Below are positions 55,673-63,834 of a stretch of DNA of 64,000 nucleotides, piece after piece. Each line of letters opens with the position of its first letter. Position 1 is the stretch's first letter. The position numbers and the translations under genes are program-made. Source of the stretch: Billgrantia tianxiuensis (GTDB taxonomy: Bacteria; Pseudomonadota; Gammaproteobacteria; Pseudomonadales; Halomonadaceae); assembly GCF_009834345.1 (NCBI RefSeq), contig NZ_CP035042.1:4526001-4590000 (forward strand). The letters run 5' to 3'. The notes under the pieces are model-generated. The model saw nothing but the letters and a program-made list of their open reading frames with translations, searched no databases and had not been told where the DNA came from.

Positions 55673-55736
55673 TGTGTCAGACCGTCGCCACAGCGTGACG
55701 CCAGGAGCGTTACAGACCGGGATAGCATGTAAATGC

Positions 55737-56624
55737 TCACCCAGCAGCCAGTGCATCAACAACTGTATCAAGCGCTATGCTCCCCAGACGACGCTCAGCG
55801 TCCAATCTTTCATGGAAGGCTATATGGCCAGAGTTAATCCCCTGAGTCATTTCAATGAATCCGGAGATGGCTGCGGATGAAAAGCCTTGGCCTGCTATCG
55901 ATCGCGCCCAGTCTGATTCCGGTATTGAGACAGGCTGTACCTCCTTCCCGAGTTTCAAAGACAAGTGCTCCGCGATATCATTCGGGGAATACCTGGCGGG
56001 ACCTTCCAGGTCAATAGCTCTCACACCTTCCCAGTCTTCACAGAGAGTTTCTGCCGCTATGCGACCAATATCTTCTGTTGCGACCATCGGAAATTTTTTA
56101 TCCAAAGGGGAAAGAAAGCTGGGTAAACGACGCTGATGTATGGCCATTTTAACGAGCGCCCCCCAGTTTTCCATAAAGTACGCTGCGCGAAGAAATGTCA
56201 CAGGCAATCCTGCATCGCTCAAGCCCCCCTCAAGCATGCGATTCATGGCAATCCAGCCAGTTCCCCCGGGCTGCTCAGCACCGATTGACGAGAGGGCAAC
56301 CAGCTTGGGCAACTTCGCCACCTTTGCCGCCCCCACAATGGTGTAAGCCATCGATTCAGCCTGTGAAAACAGATTCTCTGACGAATACTGCGGGGGGCTG
56401 ACGATGTACGCACCGGCCGCGCCAGAAAAGGCCTCGCATAAGGCAGCGTGGTCTAAGAAATCAGCCACAGCGACTTCAGCTCCGAGAGCCGTCCACACAT
56501 CCCCCTTCGACTTATCTCGCACGACAACCCGCACACGTTTTCCGGCATCTAGCAGTGTTCTTGCCGCAGCAGATCCCGTGCGGCCTGTAGCGCCTGTTAC
56601 AACAAACAACTCGGCAGTGCTCAT
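55737..56624 (-). CDS. NmrA-like NAD(P)-binding protein
   Basis: A 295-aa atypical SDR of the NmrA/quinone-reductase-like group. The nucleotide loop is VVTGATGRTGSAAARTLL near the N terminus, followed by RVVVRDKSKGD. The usual SDR Tyr-x3-Lys is not evident, as expected for NmrA-like proteins. AGGAGG lies upstream, 6 nt from ATG 56624. It is divergent from a LysR gene across 92 bp, so that LysR probably controls it. The substrate is unknown; it may be a redox sensor or quinone reductase. Confidence 0.83.
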   Translation of the reverse strand: MSTAELFVVTGATGRTGSAAARTLLDAGKRVRVVVRDKSKGDVWTALGAEVAVADFLDHAALCEAFSGAAGAYIVSPPQYSSENLFSQAESMAYTIVGAAKVAKLPKLVALSSIGAEQPGGTGWIAMNRMLEGGLSDAGLPVTFLRAAYFMENWGALVKMAIHQRRLPSFLSPLDKKFPMVATEDIGRIAAETLCEDWEGVRAIDLEGPARYSPNDIAEHLSLKLGKEVQPVSIPESDWARSIAGQGFSSAAISGFIEMTQGINSGHIAFHERLDAERRLGSIALDTVVDALAAG

Positions 56625-56716
56625 CATTCCCCTCCTAGTCAACCTTGATGGATTCGTTGTGAGGAATACTATACAATCCGCCATCATACGAAAAATGCAT
56701 ACAGGTTATACCGGGC

Positions 56717-57625
56717 ATGCAAAAAACGGATATGGGCGAGGTCGACCTCAATCTCCTCAAGCTGTTTGACGCCTTGCTGAAAGAAGGCAGCGTCACAGGC
56801 GCGGGGGCTCGGTTAGGGCTTAGCCAGCCTGCCGCAAGCCGAAGTCTAGGACGCTTGCGCCGATTGTTGAACGACCGAATTCTGGTGCGAACACCCAATG
56901 GATGGGAGTTAACTCCACGAGCGCTCGCATTGTCGGCATCGGTGACCAAGTTGCTTGATGATGCACGCGCAATCGTCGCACCTTCGGAATTTCACCCTGG
57001 CACGGCATCCGGTCGATTTACTGTTGCCACAGCGGATCATTTAGCCCTCTTATTGATGCCTGAGCTAGTCGCCAAGCTTTCCTCGTTGGCACCCGGGATT
57101 GATCTGGTCATGCCGGCCCCAGCGGGCGACAACGTCGACTTGATTGCTCAGGGTAGCGCTGATCTGGCGGTTGGCTCTTTCGAGGGGCTGCCTGCAAGGT
57201 TTTACAGCAGACGACTCTATGATGAAGATTTTGTCTGTGTGGTGCGCCAAGGCCATCCGATACTCGACGAACAACTGACGCTCGATAATTTTGTCTTGTT
57301 ATCGCATCTTTCGGTGATCATCACCGGCCAGGGCAGGAGTGCCGTGGATGAAGCGTTGGCGCAACACGGGCTCACTCGAAGAATCGCAGTACGGACCCCT
57401 CACTTCTTGGTTGCTCCCATGATTGTGGCCGAAAGTGATTTAATCCTATCCATTCCACGAAAATTGGCCCATCGAATTTCCAGATTAGCTCCTATTGAAA
57501 TACTTGAAGCGCCTATAAAAATACAGCCATTCGCGCCATCTATTATCTGGCATGAAAGGAAGCATTATGACCCTGCTCATATATGGCTTCGCAACCAGAT
57601 CATAGAAATCGTCCGTGGATGGTGA
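56717..57625 (+). CDS. LysR family regulator
   Basis: A 302-aa LysR-type protein of the NodD/NahR-like branch. HTH: VDLNLLKLFDALLKEGSVTG and LGLSQPAASRSLGRLRRLLN. The effector domain follows from about residue 95 (GRFTVATADHLALLLMPELV). It is divergent from the NmrA-like gene. The last third is clearly AT-richer than the surrounding genes. Confidence 0.85.
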   Translation: MQKTDMGEVDLNLLKLFDALLKEGSVTGAGARLGLSQPAASRSLGRLRRLLNDRILVRTPNGWELTPRALALSASVTKLLDDARAIVAPSEFHPGTASGRFTVATADHLALLLMPELVAKLSSLAPGIDLVMPAPAGDNVDLIAQGSADLAVGSFEGLPARFYSRRLYDEDFVCVVRQGHPILDEQLTLDNFVLLSHLSVIITGQGRSAVDEALAQHGLTRRIAVRTPHFLVAPMIVAESDLILSIPRKLAHRISRLAPIEILEAPIKIQPFAPSIIWHERKHYDPAHIWLRNQIIEIVRGW

Positions 57626-57731
57626 ACAACATTCTATTCACACCCATTATTCGCCGATAACTCAGGCGCTTAACCCGCCTTATTTAGAGTCAAGGCCTCC
57701 TGCCTCGGCTCTGTGCGTGTCGGGCCGAGCC

Positions 57732-57755
57732 GAGCGGCCAGCTCATTGGCCGGCT
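57732..57755 (+). terminator. Possible terminator after the LysR gene
   Basis: GAGC-GGCCA, a six-base loop, TGGCC-G-GCTC give a 9-bp stem with one bulge, followed by TTCTCGTCG. Weak T run. Confidence 0.4.
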
Positions 57756-57824
57756 CTTCTCGTCGTGTCAGGTTGCCGGCCCTCTCGGGGCGGCCTCTTC
57801 ACGGCTTTCGCGATCCAGCCGCAT

Positions 57825-59006
57825 TCACCGATGAGCAGCCAACACGGCCGCGAGGCCTTCCTGCAGGTCTTTGACGAAAGATTCGGGCACCTCCAGCGAC
57901 GGAAAATGCCCTCCGCGTTCAGCCGTCCTCCACCGGACGATCTGCCGGTAACGCTGCTCTGCCCAGGGGCGCGGGCACTTCTCGATGTCGCGAGGGTATA
58001 TCGTGATGGCAGAGGGAACATCGACCCGCAGTTCGGGGTCGAGCGTGTTAACCCCGCCGTGGCTTTCGTAGTAGATGCGGGCTGCCGAGGCGCCGGTCCG
58101 CGTCAGCCAGTACAGGGTGACGTCATCGAGAATTCTGTCTCGGGAAATCGTCTCGAACGGGCTGTCTTCGGTATCCGTCCACTCGGCGAACTTGTCGAGG
58201 ATCCAGGCCATAAGCCCGACGGGCGAGTCGACGAGCGAGTAGCCGATGGTCTGCGGCCGAGTCGCCTGCTGCTTCGCGTACGCCGCGCGATAGAGCCAGA
58301 AGTCGCGAGTATCCTCAGCCCATTTTCGCTCTTCCACCGTCAGCCCATCCATGGTCAATCCAGGCGGTGCCTGAGCCAACGTCGAGTGGATGCCGAGAAC
58401 CTGAGCCGGGAACCTGCCGCCGAGGACCGTGGTGATGACCCCACCCCAGTCGCCGCCGTGGGCGACGAACTTGTCGTAGCCGAGCTTTTCCATCAGCTCC
58501 ACCCAGGCGGCCGCGATCTTTCCGGCGCCCCAACCGGTAGTGGTCGGCTTGTCGCTGTAGCCAAAGCCCGGCAGCGACGGGACCACGACGTGAAATGCCG
58601 GCGCGCCCGGCTCCTTCGGATCTGCTAGCTCGTCGACGATATCGATGAACTCGGCAATGCTGCCCGGCCAGCCGTGCGTCAGGATCAGGGGTGTGGCATC
58701 GGCGCGCGCAGATCGGCGGTGCAGGAAGTGAATGCCGAGACCCTCGATTACCGTGCGGAATTGGCCGATACGGTCAAGGCGCGCCTCGAACGAACGCCAG
58801 TCATACTCGGTGCGCCAGTAGTTCACGAGATCGACGAGATCGGCGAGAGGCACGCCCTGATCCCAGCGGCGTGGGTCAGGCGCGGCGTGCTGGAGCGTCT
58901 CGGCCTCCGGTAGCCGCGCCGCGGCCAGTCGCGCGCGCAGGTCGTCGAGGTCGGCATCGGTTGCACGGGCTTCGTATGCTTGAACATCCCTGTTTAGGCG
59001 ATTCAT
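57825..59006 (-). CDS. Epoxide hydrolase (EHN domain plus alpha/beta hydrolase)
   Basis: A 393-aa enzyme. The N-terminal EHN region (residues about 15-120) is followed by the alpha/beta hydrolase core. The oxyanion loop is in ILTHGWPGSIAEFIDIV, the nucleophilic aspartate in VAHGGDWGGVITTVLG, and the catalytic histidine in ERGGHFPSLEVPE. All three are intact. Residues such as DPELRVDVPSAITIYP support the family. AAGGGAC precedes the ATG. It probably opens an aromatic or terpenoid epoxide; not obviously linked to the neighbouring genes. Confidence 0.87.
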   Translation of the reverse strand: MNRLNRDVQAYEARATDADLDDLRARLAAARLPEAETLQHAAPDPRRWDQGVPLADLVDLVNYWRTEYDWRSFEARLDRIGQFRTVIEGLGIHFLHRRSARADATPLILTHGWPGSIAEFIDIVDELADPKEPGAPAFHVVVPSLPGFGYSDKPTTTGWGAGKIAAAWVELMEKLGYDKFVAHGGDWGGVITTVLGGRFPAQVLGIHSTLAQAPPGLTMDGLTVEERKWAEDTRDFWLYRAAYAKQQATRPQTIGYSLVDSPVGLMAWILDKFAEWTDTEDSPFETISRDRILDDVTLYWLTRTGASAARIYYESHGGVNTLDPELRVDVPSAITIYPRDIEKCPRPWAEQRYRQIVRWRTAERGGHFPSLEVPESFVKDLQEGLAAVLAAHR

Positions 59007-59327
59007 GAGTTTGTCCCTTCAGCCTCGATGTTGGCGCCGACGGTGACGGAGCCGAAGGCATGACATGGCCTTGCGAAATCCACGCCTGGCCCCGTCAAAG
59101 AGTTTGGCAAAGAACTTAGCACGCAACCGGGCATTACGCCGCTCGATGTCACGCATTTTTGGGTCTGGGTTATGGAAGGCCATCAGTCGTTTCGCCTGCT
59201 GTCGCTCTGCAAGCGTAGCAAAATCGGGATACCCGCACCCGTCGTGGCGCCACACATTCCCGATTCGCTTCGTTTCTTCATAACAGGGACTCTATAAAAT
59301 CTCATCAGATTTCTTTTAGGTATCCAT
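59007..59327. other. 321-bp gap with only a doubtful frame
   Basis: A minus-strand frame at 59019-59255 is open and Arg/Lys-rich (ERRNARLRAKFFAKLFDGAR), but it has no clear start codon or ribosome site and no family I recognise. It may be a gene remnant. Nothing else seen. Confidence 0.4.
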
Positions 59328-60020
59328 CTACGACATCCCAAGTACAGATGAATAATTTTTCACGATCTTCGGAACTCCCCCGACCACTCCGCCATGACGT
59401 AGCGGATCAGCAGCTCTTTTTATCTCGCGCAGCGTCTCTTCACTACACCCTGCAATCTCACGAAATTTTTCCCACTGTCTAGGCTTTTTGGCTGTTGACA
59501 AGCCATGTGTGGCTGCACAGTGATGTCGCAACGACTCAATAGCACGATAGCAATAAAACCCAGTGTCGTCAGCATGCTTCATGGCGGAAACGAGATCCCC
59601 CAAGCAACGGTGCAAAAACACACCGTTAGGTCCTACGGTCTTGTCATGGAGATTAAACAAGCTTTCTTGCAGATCTATCTCTCGTCCTCTTTCTTCTAAG
59701 CAAGGTATTTCAATACCAAACACATAGTCAATACCTCGCCCCTTATTTAAAACTCGAATTATTTCGAATTCGTATGCATACCCCTTAAAATAGCTAATCA
59801 TCGCAAGTCGGTTTTGAACTATTGTCTTGACAACATTACGCAGATCAAACACATTCCAATCATGACAGCTATCTATCCACACCACAACTTGATTAAGGAC
59901 AATGCTTACATTTGCCACCCCACTAACACCTGAGCCAATGTGCGAGAACCCAAGTGAAAACTCCATCGACAGCTGCGCACGCTCCGGCAGTACAACGCCG
60001 CTAAAAAGATATTCTTCCAT
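59328..60020 (-). CDS. Hypothetical protein, AT-rich orphan
   Basis: A 230-aa protein I do not recognise. It has no signal peptide or TM segment. The N-terminal half is beta-rich (VSGVANVSIVLNQVVVWIDS); the C-terminal half is helical, FYCYRAIESLRHHCAATHGL then EKFREIAGCSEETLREIKRA and DPLRHGG, which is vaguely like HEPN helices but lacks the clear catalytic R-x4-H. Base composition is obviously lower in GC than the flanks, which suggests acquisition by transfer. No ribosome site of note. The gene stands alone, so its function cannot be inferred from neighbours. Confidence 0.6.
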   Translation of the reverse strand: MEEYLFSGVVLPERAQLSMEFSLGFSHIGSGVSGVANVSIVLNQVVVWIDSCHDWNVFDLRNVVKTIVQNRLAMISYFKGYAYEFEIIRVLNKGRGIDYVFGIEIPCLEERGREIDLQESLFNLHDKTVGPNGVFLHRCLGDLVSAMKHADDTGFYCYRAIESLRHHCAATHGLSTAKKPRQWEKFREIAGCSEETLREIKRAADPLRHGGVVGGVPKIVKNYSSVLGMS

Positions 60021-60140
60021 TTACATTTACTCTGCCTAAAAAAGCTATTCATCAACTCTCAGGACGAGCCGCCATAACTTCTACCTTTCAGCCTATACAT
60101 CAGTCCAGCCTAGTGCCAGAAGGCCAGATCAACGAAAAGC

Positions 60141-60172
60141 CAAAAGACGAGAGCCAGCGCAATGGCTGGCTC
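60141..60172 (-). terminator. Terminator of the GST gene
   Basis: GAGCCAGC and GCTGGCTC pair around a six-base loop. On the minus strand a T4 run follows shortly after, 41 nt past the GST stop. Confidence 0.7.
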
Positions 60173-60212
60173 GCGGTGCTGACAACCGCTCTATGGCCTC
60201 GCTGGGACAGGC

Positions 60213-60839
60213 CTAGCTCTCCATCGCCGCGAACGCTACGGCGATAGTGGGCGGTGCCGTGGGGCGGGCGTACATCGTCTTGAGGTACTCCCTCAGCCGC
60301 GGGGCGGCATCGAGCAAGTTCTCTTCGTTGGCCCAGTCCAGCGTATAGGCGGCATTGAAGTCGGCGACGCTGAGCCGGTCGCCGACGAGATACTCGCGCT
60401 CCTGCATATGGCGCTCAAGCACCGTCAGCATTTCCCTGCACTCCTCCCTGGCCTGATCGACGTCCTGGGGCAGGCGCTTCTCTTCCGGGTAGATGAAGGT
60501 ATGGCGAGCAATGCGCCACAGCGGTGGCTCGATCTCGGTCATCAGGAAGAAAATCCAGCGGTACATCTGGGCGCGTTCTTCCACAGCGCTGGGGATGAAA
60601 CCCGCCTGTGGATATTTCTCGGCCAGGTAGAGCTGTATCGCGGCCGATTCGGTGATGACCTGGTTGCCGTCGACCAGCACCGGCACCTTGGCGGCGGGGT
60701 TGAGCCCGAGAAAGTCTGGCTGGAGGTGCTCTCCTTGCATGAGATCCACCGGGACCTGTTCATACTCCAGGCCCAGCTCGTTGAGCAACCAGATGACGCG
60801 CAGCACGCGGGTCGGCGGCGTTCCGTAGAGTTTCATCAT
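60213..60839 (-). CDS. Glutathione S-transferase family protein
   Basis: A 208-aa cytosolic GST. The N-terminal thioredoxin domain begins MKLYGTPPTRVLRVIWLLNE and has the glutathione-binding KVPVLVDGNQVITESAAIQL near residue 60 (cis-Pro and Glu-Ser). The C-terminal helical domain has YLVGDRLSVADFNAAYTLDW near 150. ATG 60839 follows GGAG. In aromatic catabolic islands GSTs may act in isomerisation, ether cleavage or detoxification; this one has no such linkage shown. Confidence 0.87.
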   Translation of the reverse strand: MMKLYGTPPTRVLRVIWLLNELGLEYEQVPVDLMQGEHLQPDFLGLNPAAKVPVLVDGNQVITESAAIQLYLAEKYPQAGFIPSAVEERAQMYRWIFFLMTEIEPPLWRIARHTFIYPEEKRLPQDVDQAREECREMLTVLERHMQEREYLVGDRLSVADFNAAYTLDWANEENLLDAAPRLREYLKTMYARPTAPPTIAVAFAAMES

Positions 60840-60927
60840 GTTCCGGCTCCATCGATTGGCAGGCATCTGCCGTTTCGCCTGTTTCCGGAACTCATCGAAC
60901 GGGGTCGCGCGCTATCGACACTCCATA

Positions 60928-60964
60928 ACGAGAAGAGCCAGCGCAAGGCGCTGGCTCTTCTCGT
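60928..60964. terminator. Very strong hairpin, 17-bp perfect stem
   Basis: ACGAGAAGAGCCAGCGC and GCGCTGGCTCTTCTCGT pair perfectly around a three-base loop. It lies 40 nt after the stop of the small gene at 61005 and may end its transcript, though no long T run follows. Confidence 0.6.
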
Positions 60965-61004
60965 CGTATCTGATTACCGGGCCGACTCGGCCAGGCACTA
61001 CCCG

Positions 61005-61163
61005 TTAGAGGTAGTAGTTGTTGCGCAGACGGGGCGCATGCTGACGGTAGGCAGCCTCGCTCATCCGCTCGAGCAAACGGTACGCGGCAGAGCCGATGCG
61101 CTTGATCAGGGGAGCGCTGGTTTGGGTGGCGACTGCGGTATGGGAAAGCGTCTGGGTGGTCAT
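61005..61163 (-). CDS. Small protein of 52 residues, function unknown
   Basis: MTTQTLSHTAVATQTSAPLI opens a basic 52-aa protein that ends in LRNNYYL. The centre (RIGSAAYRLLERMSEAAYRQ) looks like an amphipathic helix rich in Arg. It has no recognised domain. Support comes from position: an upstream near-perfect inverted repeat TTAGAC-TTTG-GTCTAA at 61214, GAGA before the ATG, and a strong hairpin downstream. Codon use looks like its neighbours. Small basic proteins of this kind are common in Halomonas-like genomes, but I cannot assign one. Confidence 0.55.
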   Translation of the reverse strand: MTTQTLSHTAVATQTSAPLIKRIGSAAYRLLERMSEAAYRQHAPRLRNNYYL

Positions 61164-61213
61164 GGCTGGGTATCTCGGTTACTTCATGAGGATGCTAACA
61201 GAGTACCCGAAAT

Positions 61214-61229
61214 TTAGACTTTGGTCTAA
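61214..61229. promoter_or_regulatory. Inverted repeat upstream of the small gene
   Basis: TTAGAC-TTTG-GTCTAA is a perfect 6-bp inverted repeat around TTTG. Its core GAC-TTTG-GTC is also present at 4716 and 55662 in the pobA and vdh sites. Confidence 0.45.
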
Positions 61230-61272
61230 TTCATTCGCCTTTAGTCGCATGACCTGCGTCATGCCAATAGCC

Positions 61273-61306
61273 AAAAAACGAGAGCCGGCACGTGCGCCGG
61301 CTCTCG
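61273..61306 (-). terminator. Rho-independent terminator of pcaHG
   Basis: CGAGAGCCGGC and GCCGGCTCTCG form a perfect 11-bp stem with a six-base loop, followed on the minus strand by T6. It lies 46 nt past the pcaG stop. Confidence 0.88.
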
Positions 61307-61352
61307 GTGTCTTGCGGCCCTCTTCGGCCAGATTCTCTGCGGTGATGGAGAA

Positions 61353-61985
61353 TCAGAAATCGAAGAACACCGTCTCGCCTTCGCCCTGCAGCTTGATGTC
61401 GAGGCGATAGCGCACCTTGCCGTCGGCCTCTTCGCGCTTGGCGATGAGGGTCTGACGGCGGGTCGGCGATTCGATGCGCGAGAGCACCGGGCAGGCGGCG
61501 TTGGCCTCGGCTTCGTCCTCGAAGTAGAGGCGGGTCTGCAGCTGGATGTTGATGCCGCGGGCGAAGATCGCCAGGTTGATGTGCGGCGCCATGAGCTGGC
61601 CGCTGGGGTGGGCCACCGGGCCGGGCTTGACGGTCTTCAGCGACCATTCGCTGCCGTGGTCGAAGGTGGTGGCGGTGCGCCCGAAGCTGTTGAACGGCTT
61701 TTTGAGGTCGAACTCTGGCTGGTAGACGCCGTTGGCGTCGGCCTGCCAGGCCTCGAGGAAGGCGTCGCGCACCAGATCGCCGTTGCCATCGATCACGGTG
61801 CCGACGACTTCGATCAGCTCGCCCTCGGCACCGGGCTTGGCCATCTCGTTCCAGATCTCTTCGTCGCGGGTCGGGTTGCCCGCGGCGGCCAGGGCCAGGC
61901 CGATGTGCACGTAGGGCCCGGCGGTCTGGGAGGCGGTCTCGCGCAGCATCAGTTCGCTGGTGGGAACGCTGTTTGGCTGTTTCAT
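61353..61985 (-). CDS. pcaG: Protocatechuate 3,4-dioxygenase alpha subunit
   Basis: A 210-aa subunit of the intradiol ring-cleaving dioxygenase that turns protocatechuate into 3-carboxy-cis,cis-muconate. It has the PcaG pattern TASQTAGPYVHIGLALAAAG at the N terminus, FLEAWQADANGVYQPEFDL, and APHINLAIFARGINIQLQTR. The alpha chain lacks the iron ligands, as expected. ATG 61985 follows GAGGGG. It is 31 nt after pcaH; the two subunits are made from one transcript ending at the terminator at 61273. Confidence 0.95.
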   Translation of the reverse strand: MKQPNSVPTSELMLRETASQTAGPYVHIGLALAAAGNPTRDEEIWNEMAKPGAEGELIEVVGTVIDGNGDLVRDAFLEAWQADANGVYQPEFDLKKPFNSFGRTATTFDHGSEWSLKTVKPGPVAHPSGQLMAPHINLAIFARGINIQLQTRLYFEDEAEANAACPVLSRIESPTRRQTLIAKREEADGKVRYRLDIKLQGEGETVFFDF

Positions 61986-62016
61986 GTGATTTCCCCTCAC
62001 TGATTCTCGAACCCGC

Positions 62017-62757
62017 TTACTGATTTTCGAAATAGGTCTGCAGCTCGCCGCGTACCACCAGGTCGAAGCGGTAGGCGAGGCAGTCCATGGGCTTGCTGCG
62101 GGCCATGTCGAGGCGCCCGATCATGGTCTCGACCGCGGCCGGGTCCTTGATGGTGTGGACGATGGGGCACAGCGGAATCAGCGGATCGCCCTCGAAGTAC
62201 ATCTGGGTGATCAGGCGGGTGGAGATCGAGGGGCCCATCACCGAGACGTGGATGTGCGAGGGGCGCCAGCTGTTGGGGTCGTTGGGCCAGGGGTACGGGC
62301 CGGGCTTGATGGTGCGGAAGCGATACCAGCCCTGCTCGTCGGTGAGGGTACGGCCCACGCCGCCGAAGCCGGGGTCGAGCGGGGCGAGGTAGCGGTCGTT
62401 CCTGTGGCGGTAGCGCCCGCCGGCGTTGGCCTGCCACATCTCGACCAGGGTGTGCGGCACCGGCTTGCCGAACTGGTCGATCACGCGGCCGAACATGATG
62501 ATGCGCTCGCCCACCGGCAGGCCGGCCGCACCCGCCAGCGCGGGGTCTTCGCGGAAGTTGAGCAGCAGGTCGTTGTCGTGGGGGCCCATGCGCAGGTGGC
62601 GGAAGTCGGGGCCGGTGAGTTCGGAAGCGGTGGCTTGCTGCATGCTGGCCAGGGCCTGCTGCGGCGAGCGGGGCACGCTGGTCTTGTAGCCGGGGGCGTA
62701 GGCCGGGGGGTGCCAGTTACGGTCGCGCTCCACGAAGCGCTTGTTGTGATCTTGCAT
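62017..62757 (-). CDS. pcaH: Protocatechuate 3,4-dioxygenase beta subunit
   Basis: A 246-aa catalytic subunit. Iron ligands Tyr, Tyr, His, His are in [20 protein letters not shown] (Tyr), the [17 protein letters not shown] block, and [11 protein letters not shown] (His-x-His). The N-terminal RDWHP-like motif is visible as [20 protein letters not shown] chose ATG 62757; the longer frame to 62814 has no ribosome site. A PcaQ box lies 89 nt upstream and pcaQ follows, so induction by protocatechuate products is expected. Confidence 0.95.
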   Translation of the reverse strand: MQDHNKRFVERDRNWHPPAYAPGYKTSVPRSPQQALASMQQATASELTGPDFRHLRMGPHDNDLLLNFREDPALAGAAGLPVGERIIMFGRVIDQFGKPVPHTLVEMWQANAGGRYRHRNDRYLAPLDPGFGGVGRTLTDEQGWYRFRTIKPGPYPWPNDPNSWRPSHIHVSVMGPSISTRLITQMYFEGDPLIPLCPIVHTIKDPAAVETMIGRLDMARSKPMDCLAYRFDLVVRGELQTYFENQ

Positions 62758-62846
62758 GGCGTGTCGTCTCTTGGGGAGAGTGGTCTTGTCTCGCCCAGTG
62801 TGACCTCTCGCCAAAGGCCCGCCAATTGACGACTCGGGCCCCCCTC

Positions 62847-62862
62847 ATAACCATTGGGTTAT
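62847..62862. promoter_or_regulatory. PcaQ box upstream of pcaHG
   Basis: ATAACC-ATTG-GGTTAT is a perfect inverted repeat matching the published PcaQ operator ATAACC-N4-GGTTAA at 11 of 12 fixed bases. It lies between pcaH and pcaQ. Confidence 0.8.
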
Positions 62863-62889
62863 GCTGCACCGCAATTATAGCGGCTGCTT

Positions 62890-63825
62890 TCAGCTACTCC
62901 CGGCGCCACGCTCCGCGCTCACTTCGCGCAGCACTTCGCAGAAGGCCTCCAGCGCCAGCGAGGGCTGCATGCTGGCGTTGTAGCACAACCCCACGGAGCC
63001 GCCGCGGGGCTCCAGCTCGATGCCGAGGCGACACAGCCGCCCCGCCGCCAGGTCTTCGGCCACGGCCTCTTCGGGCACGACCCAGATGGCGTCGCTCTCC
63101 AAGGTGTAGTGGCGGCTGATGGGCAGCGAGAGCGTCTCCAGACGCTGGCTCAGCAGTGTCAGCGAGTGGCGCACGCAGAAGCTGTCGACCTGCTGGCGCA
63201 GGGTGGTCTGCAGGGGCGGCAGCACCCAGGGGAATTCGCCCAGCCGGGCGGCTTCGAGCGGCACGATGCCGGCCAGTGGGTGGCCGCGGCGCACGCACAG
63301 CAGCAGCGGCTCATAGTAGAGGTGCTCGAAGGCTAGGTCGCGGATCTCGCGGGCCTCGGTCATGCGCCCCACCACGAGGTCCAGTTCGCCGCGGCGCAGG
63401 CGCGAGAGCAGGAAGGCGCTGGCGCCGGCCACCACATTGACGCCCACCGCGTTCTGCCCGCCGGGTGCGGCGTGCCAACGGCGGATGGCCTCTGGCAGCA
63501 GCCGGCTCTCCACCGTGGAGAGCGCCCCCACGCGCAGGTCGTGAGCGCCCAGGTGCACGTCGCCGACCGCTGCCACGCCCTCTTCCAGCGCGCGCATGGC
63601 CGGCCCGGCATGACGCAGCAGGGTCAGGCCCGCCTGGGTCAGCGCCACGCCCTGGGGCGTGCGTTCGAACAGCGAAGCACCGAGGCTCTCCTCGAGTTCA
63701 CGAATGGTCTTGGAGATACCCGGCTGGGTGATCGCCAGCCGCTCGGCGGCCCGGGCGAAGCTGCGCTGGCGGGCCACCTCGAGGAAGGCCTGCAGATGGC
63801 GCAGCTTGATACGGGCGTTGAGCAT
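62890..63825 (-). CDS. pcaQ: LysR family activator of protocatechuate genes
   Basis: A 311-aa LysR-type regulator. HTH: MLNARIKLRHLQAFLEVARQ and RLAITQPGISKTIRELEESL. The effector domain has VGALSTVESRLLPEAIRRWH and DLVVGRMTEAREIRDLAFEH, as in PcaQ. It is upstream of pcaHG on the same strand with the operator in between. PcaQ normally responds to carboxymuconate-type intermediates. The N terminus at 63825 fits the family. Confidence 0.9.
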   Translation of the reverse strand: MLNARIKLRHLQAFLEVARQRSFARAAERLAITQPGISKTIRELEESLGASLFERTPQGVALTQAGLTLLRHAGPAMRALEEGVAAVGDVHLGAHDLRVGALSTVESRLLPEAIRRWHAAPGGQNAVGVNVVAGASAFLLSRLRRGELDLVVGRMTEAREIRDLAFEHLYYEPLLLCVRRGHPLAGIVPLEAARLGEFPWVLPPLQTTLRQQVDSFCVRHSLTLLSQRLETLSLPISRHYTLESDAIWVVPEEAVAEDLAAGRLCRLGIELEPRGGSVGLCYNASMQPSLALEAFCEVLREVSAERGAGSS

Positions 63826-63834
63826 GGGGTTGTC

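Noticed and set aside
59019..59255. 78-codon Arg-rich minus-strand frame
   Set aside because: No start codon with ribosome site and no recognised family; may be a remnant, so described only as part of the gap.
59328..60020. HEPN toxin or defence gene
   Set aside because: Helical similarity is vague, the R-x4-H motif is not clear, and there is no partner antitoxin gene next to it.
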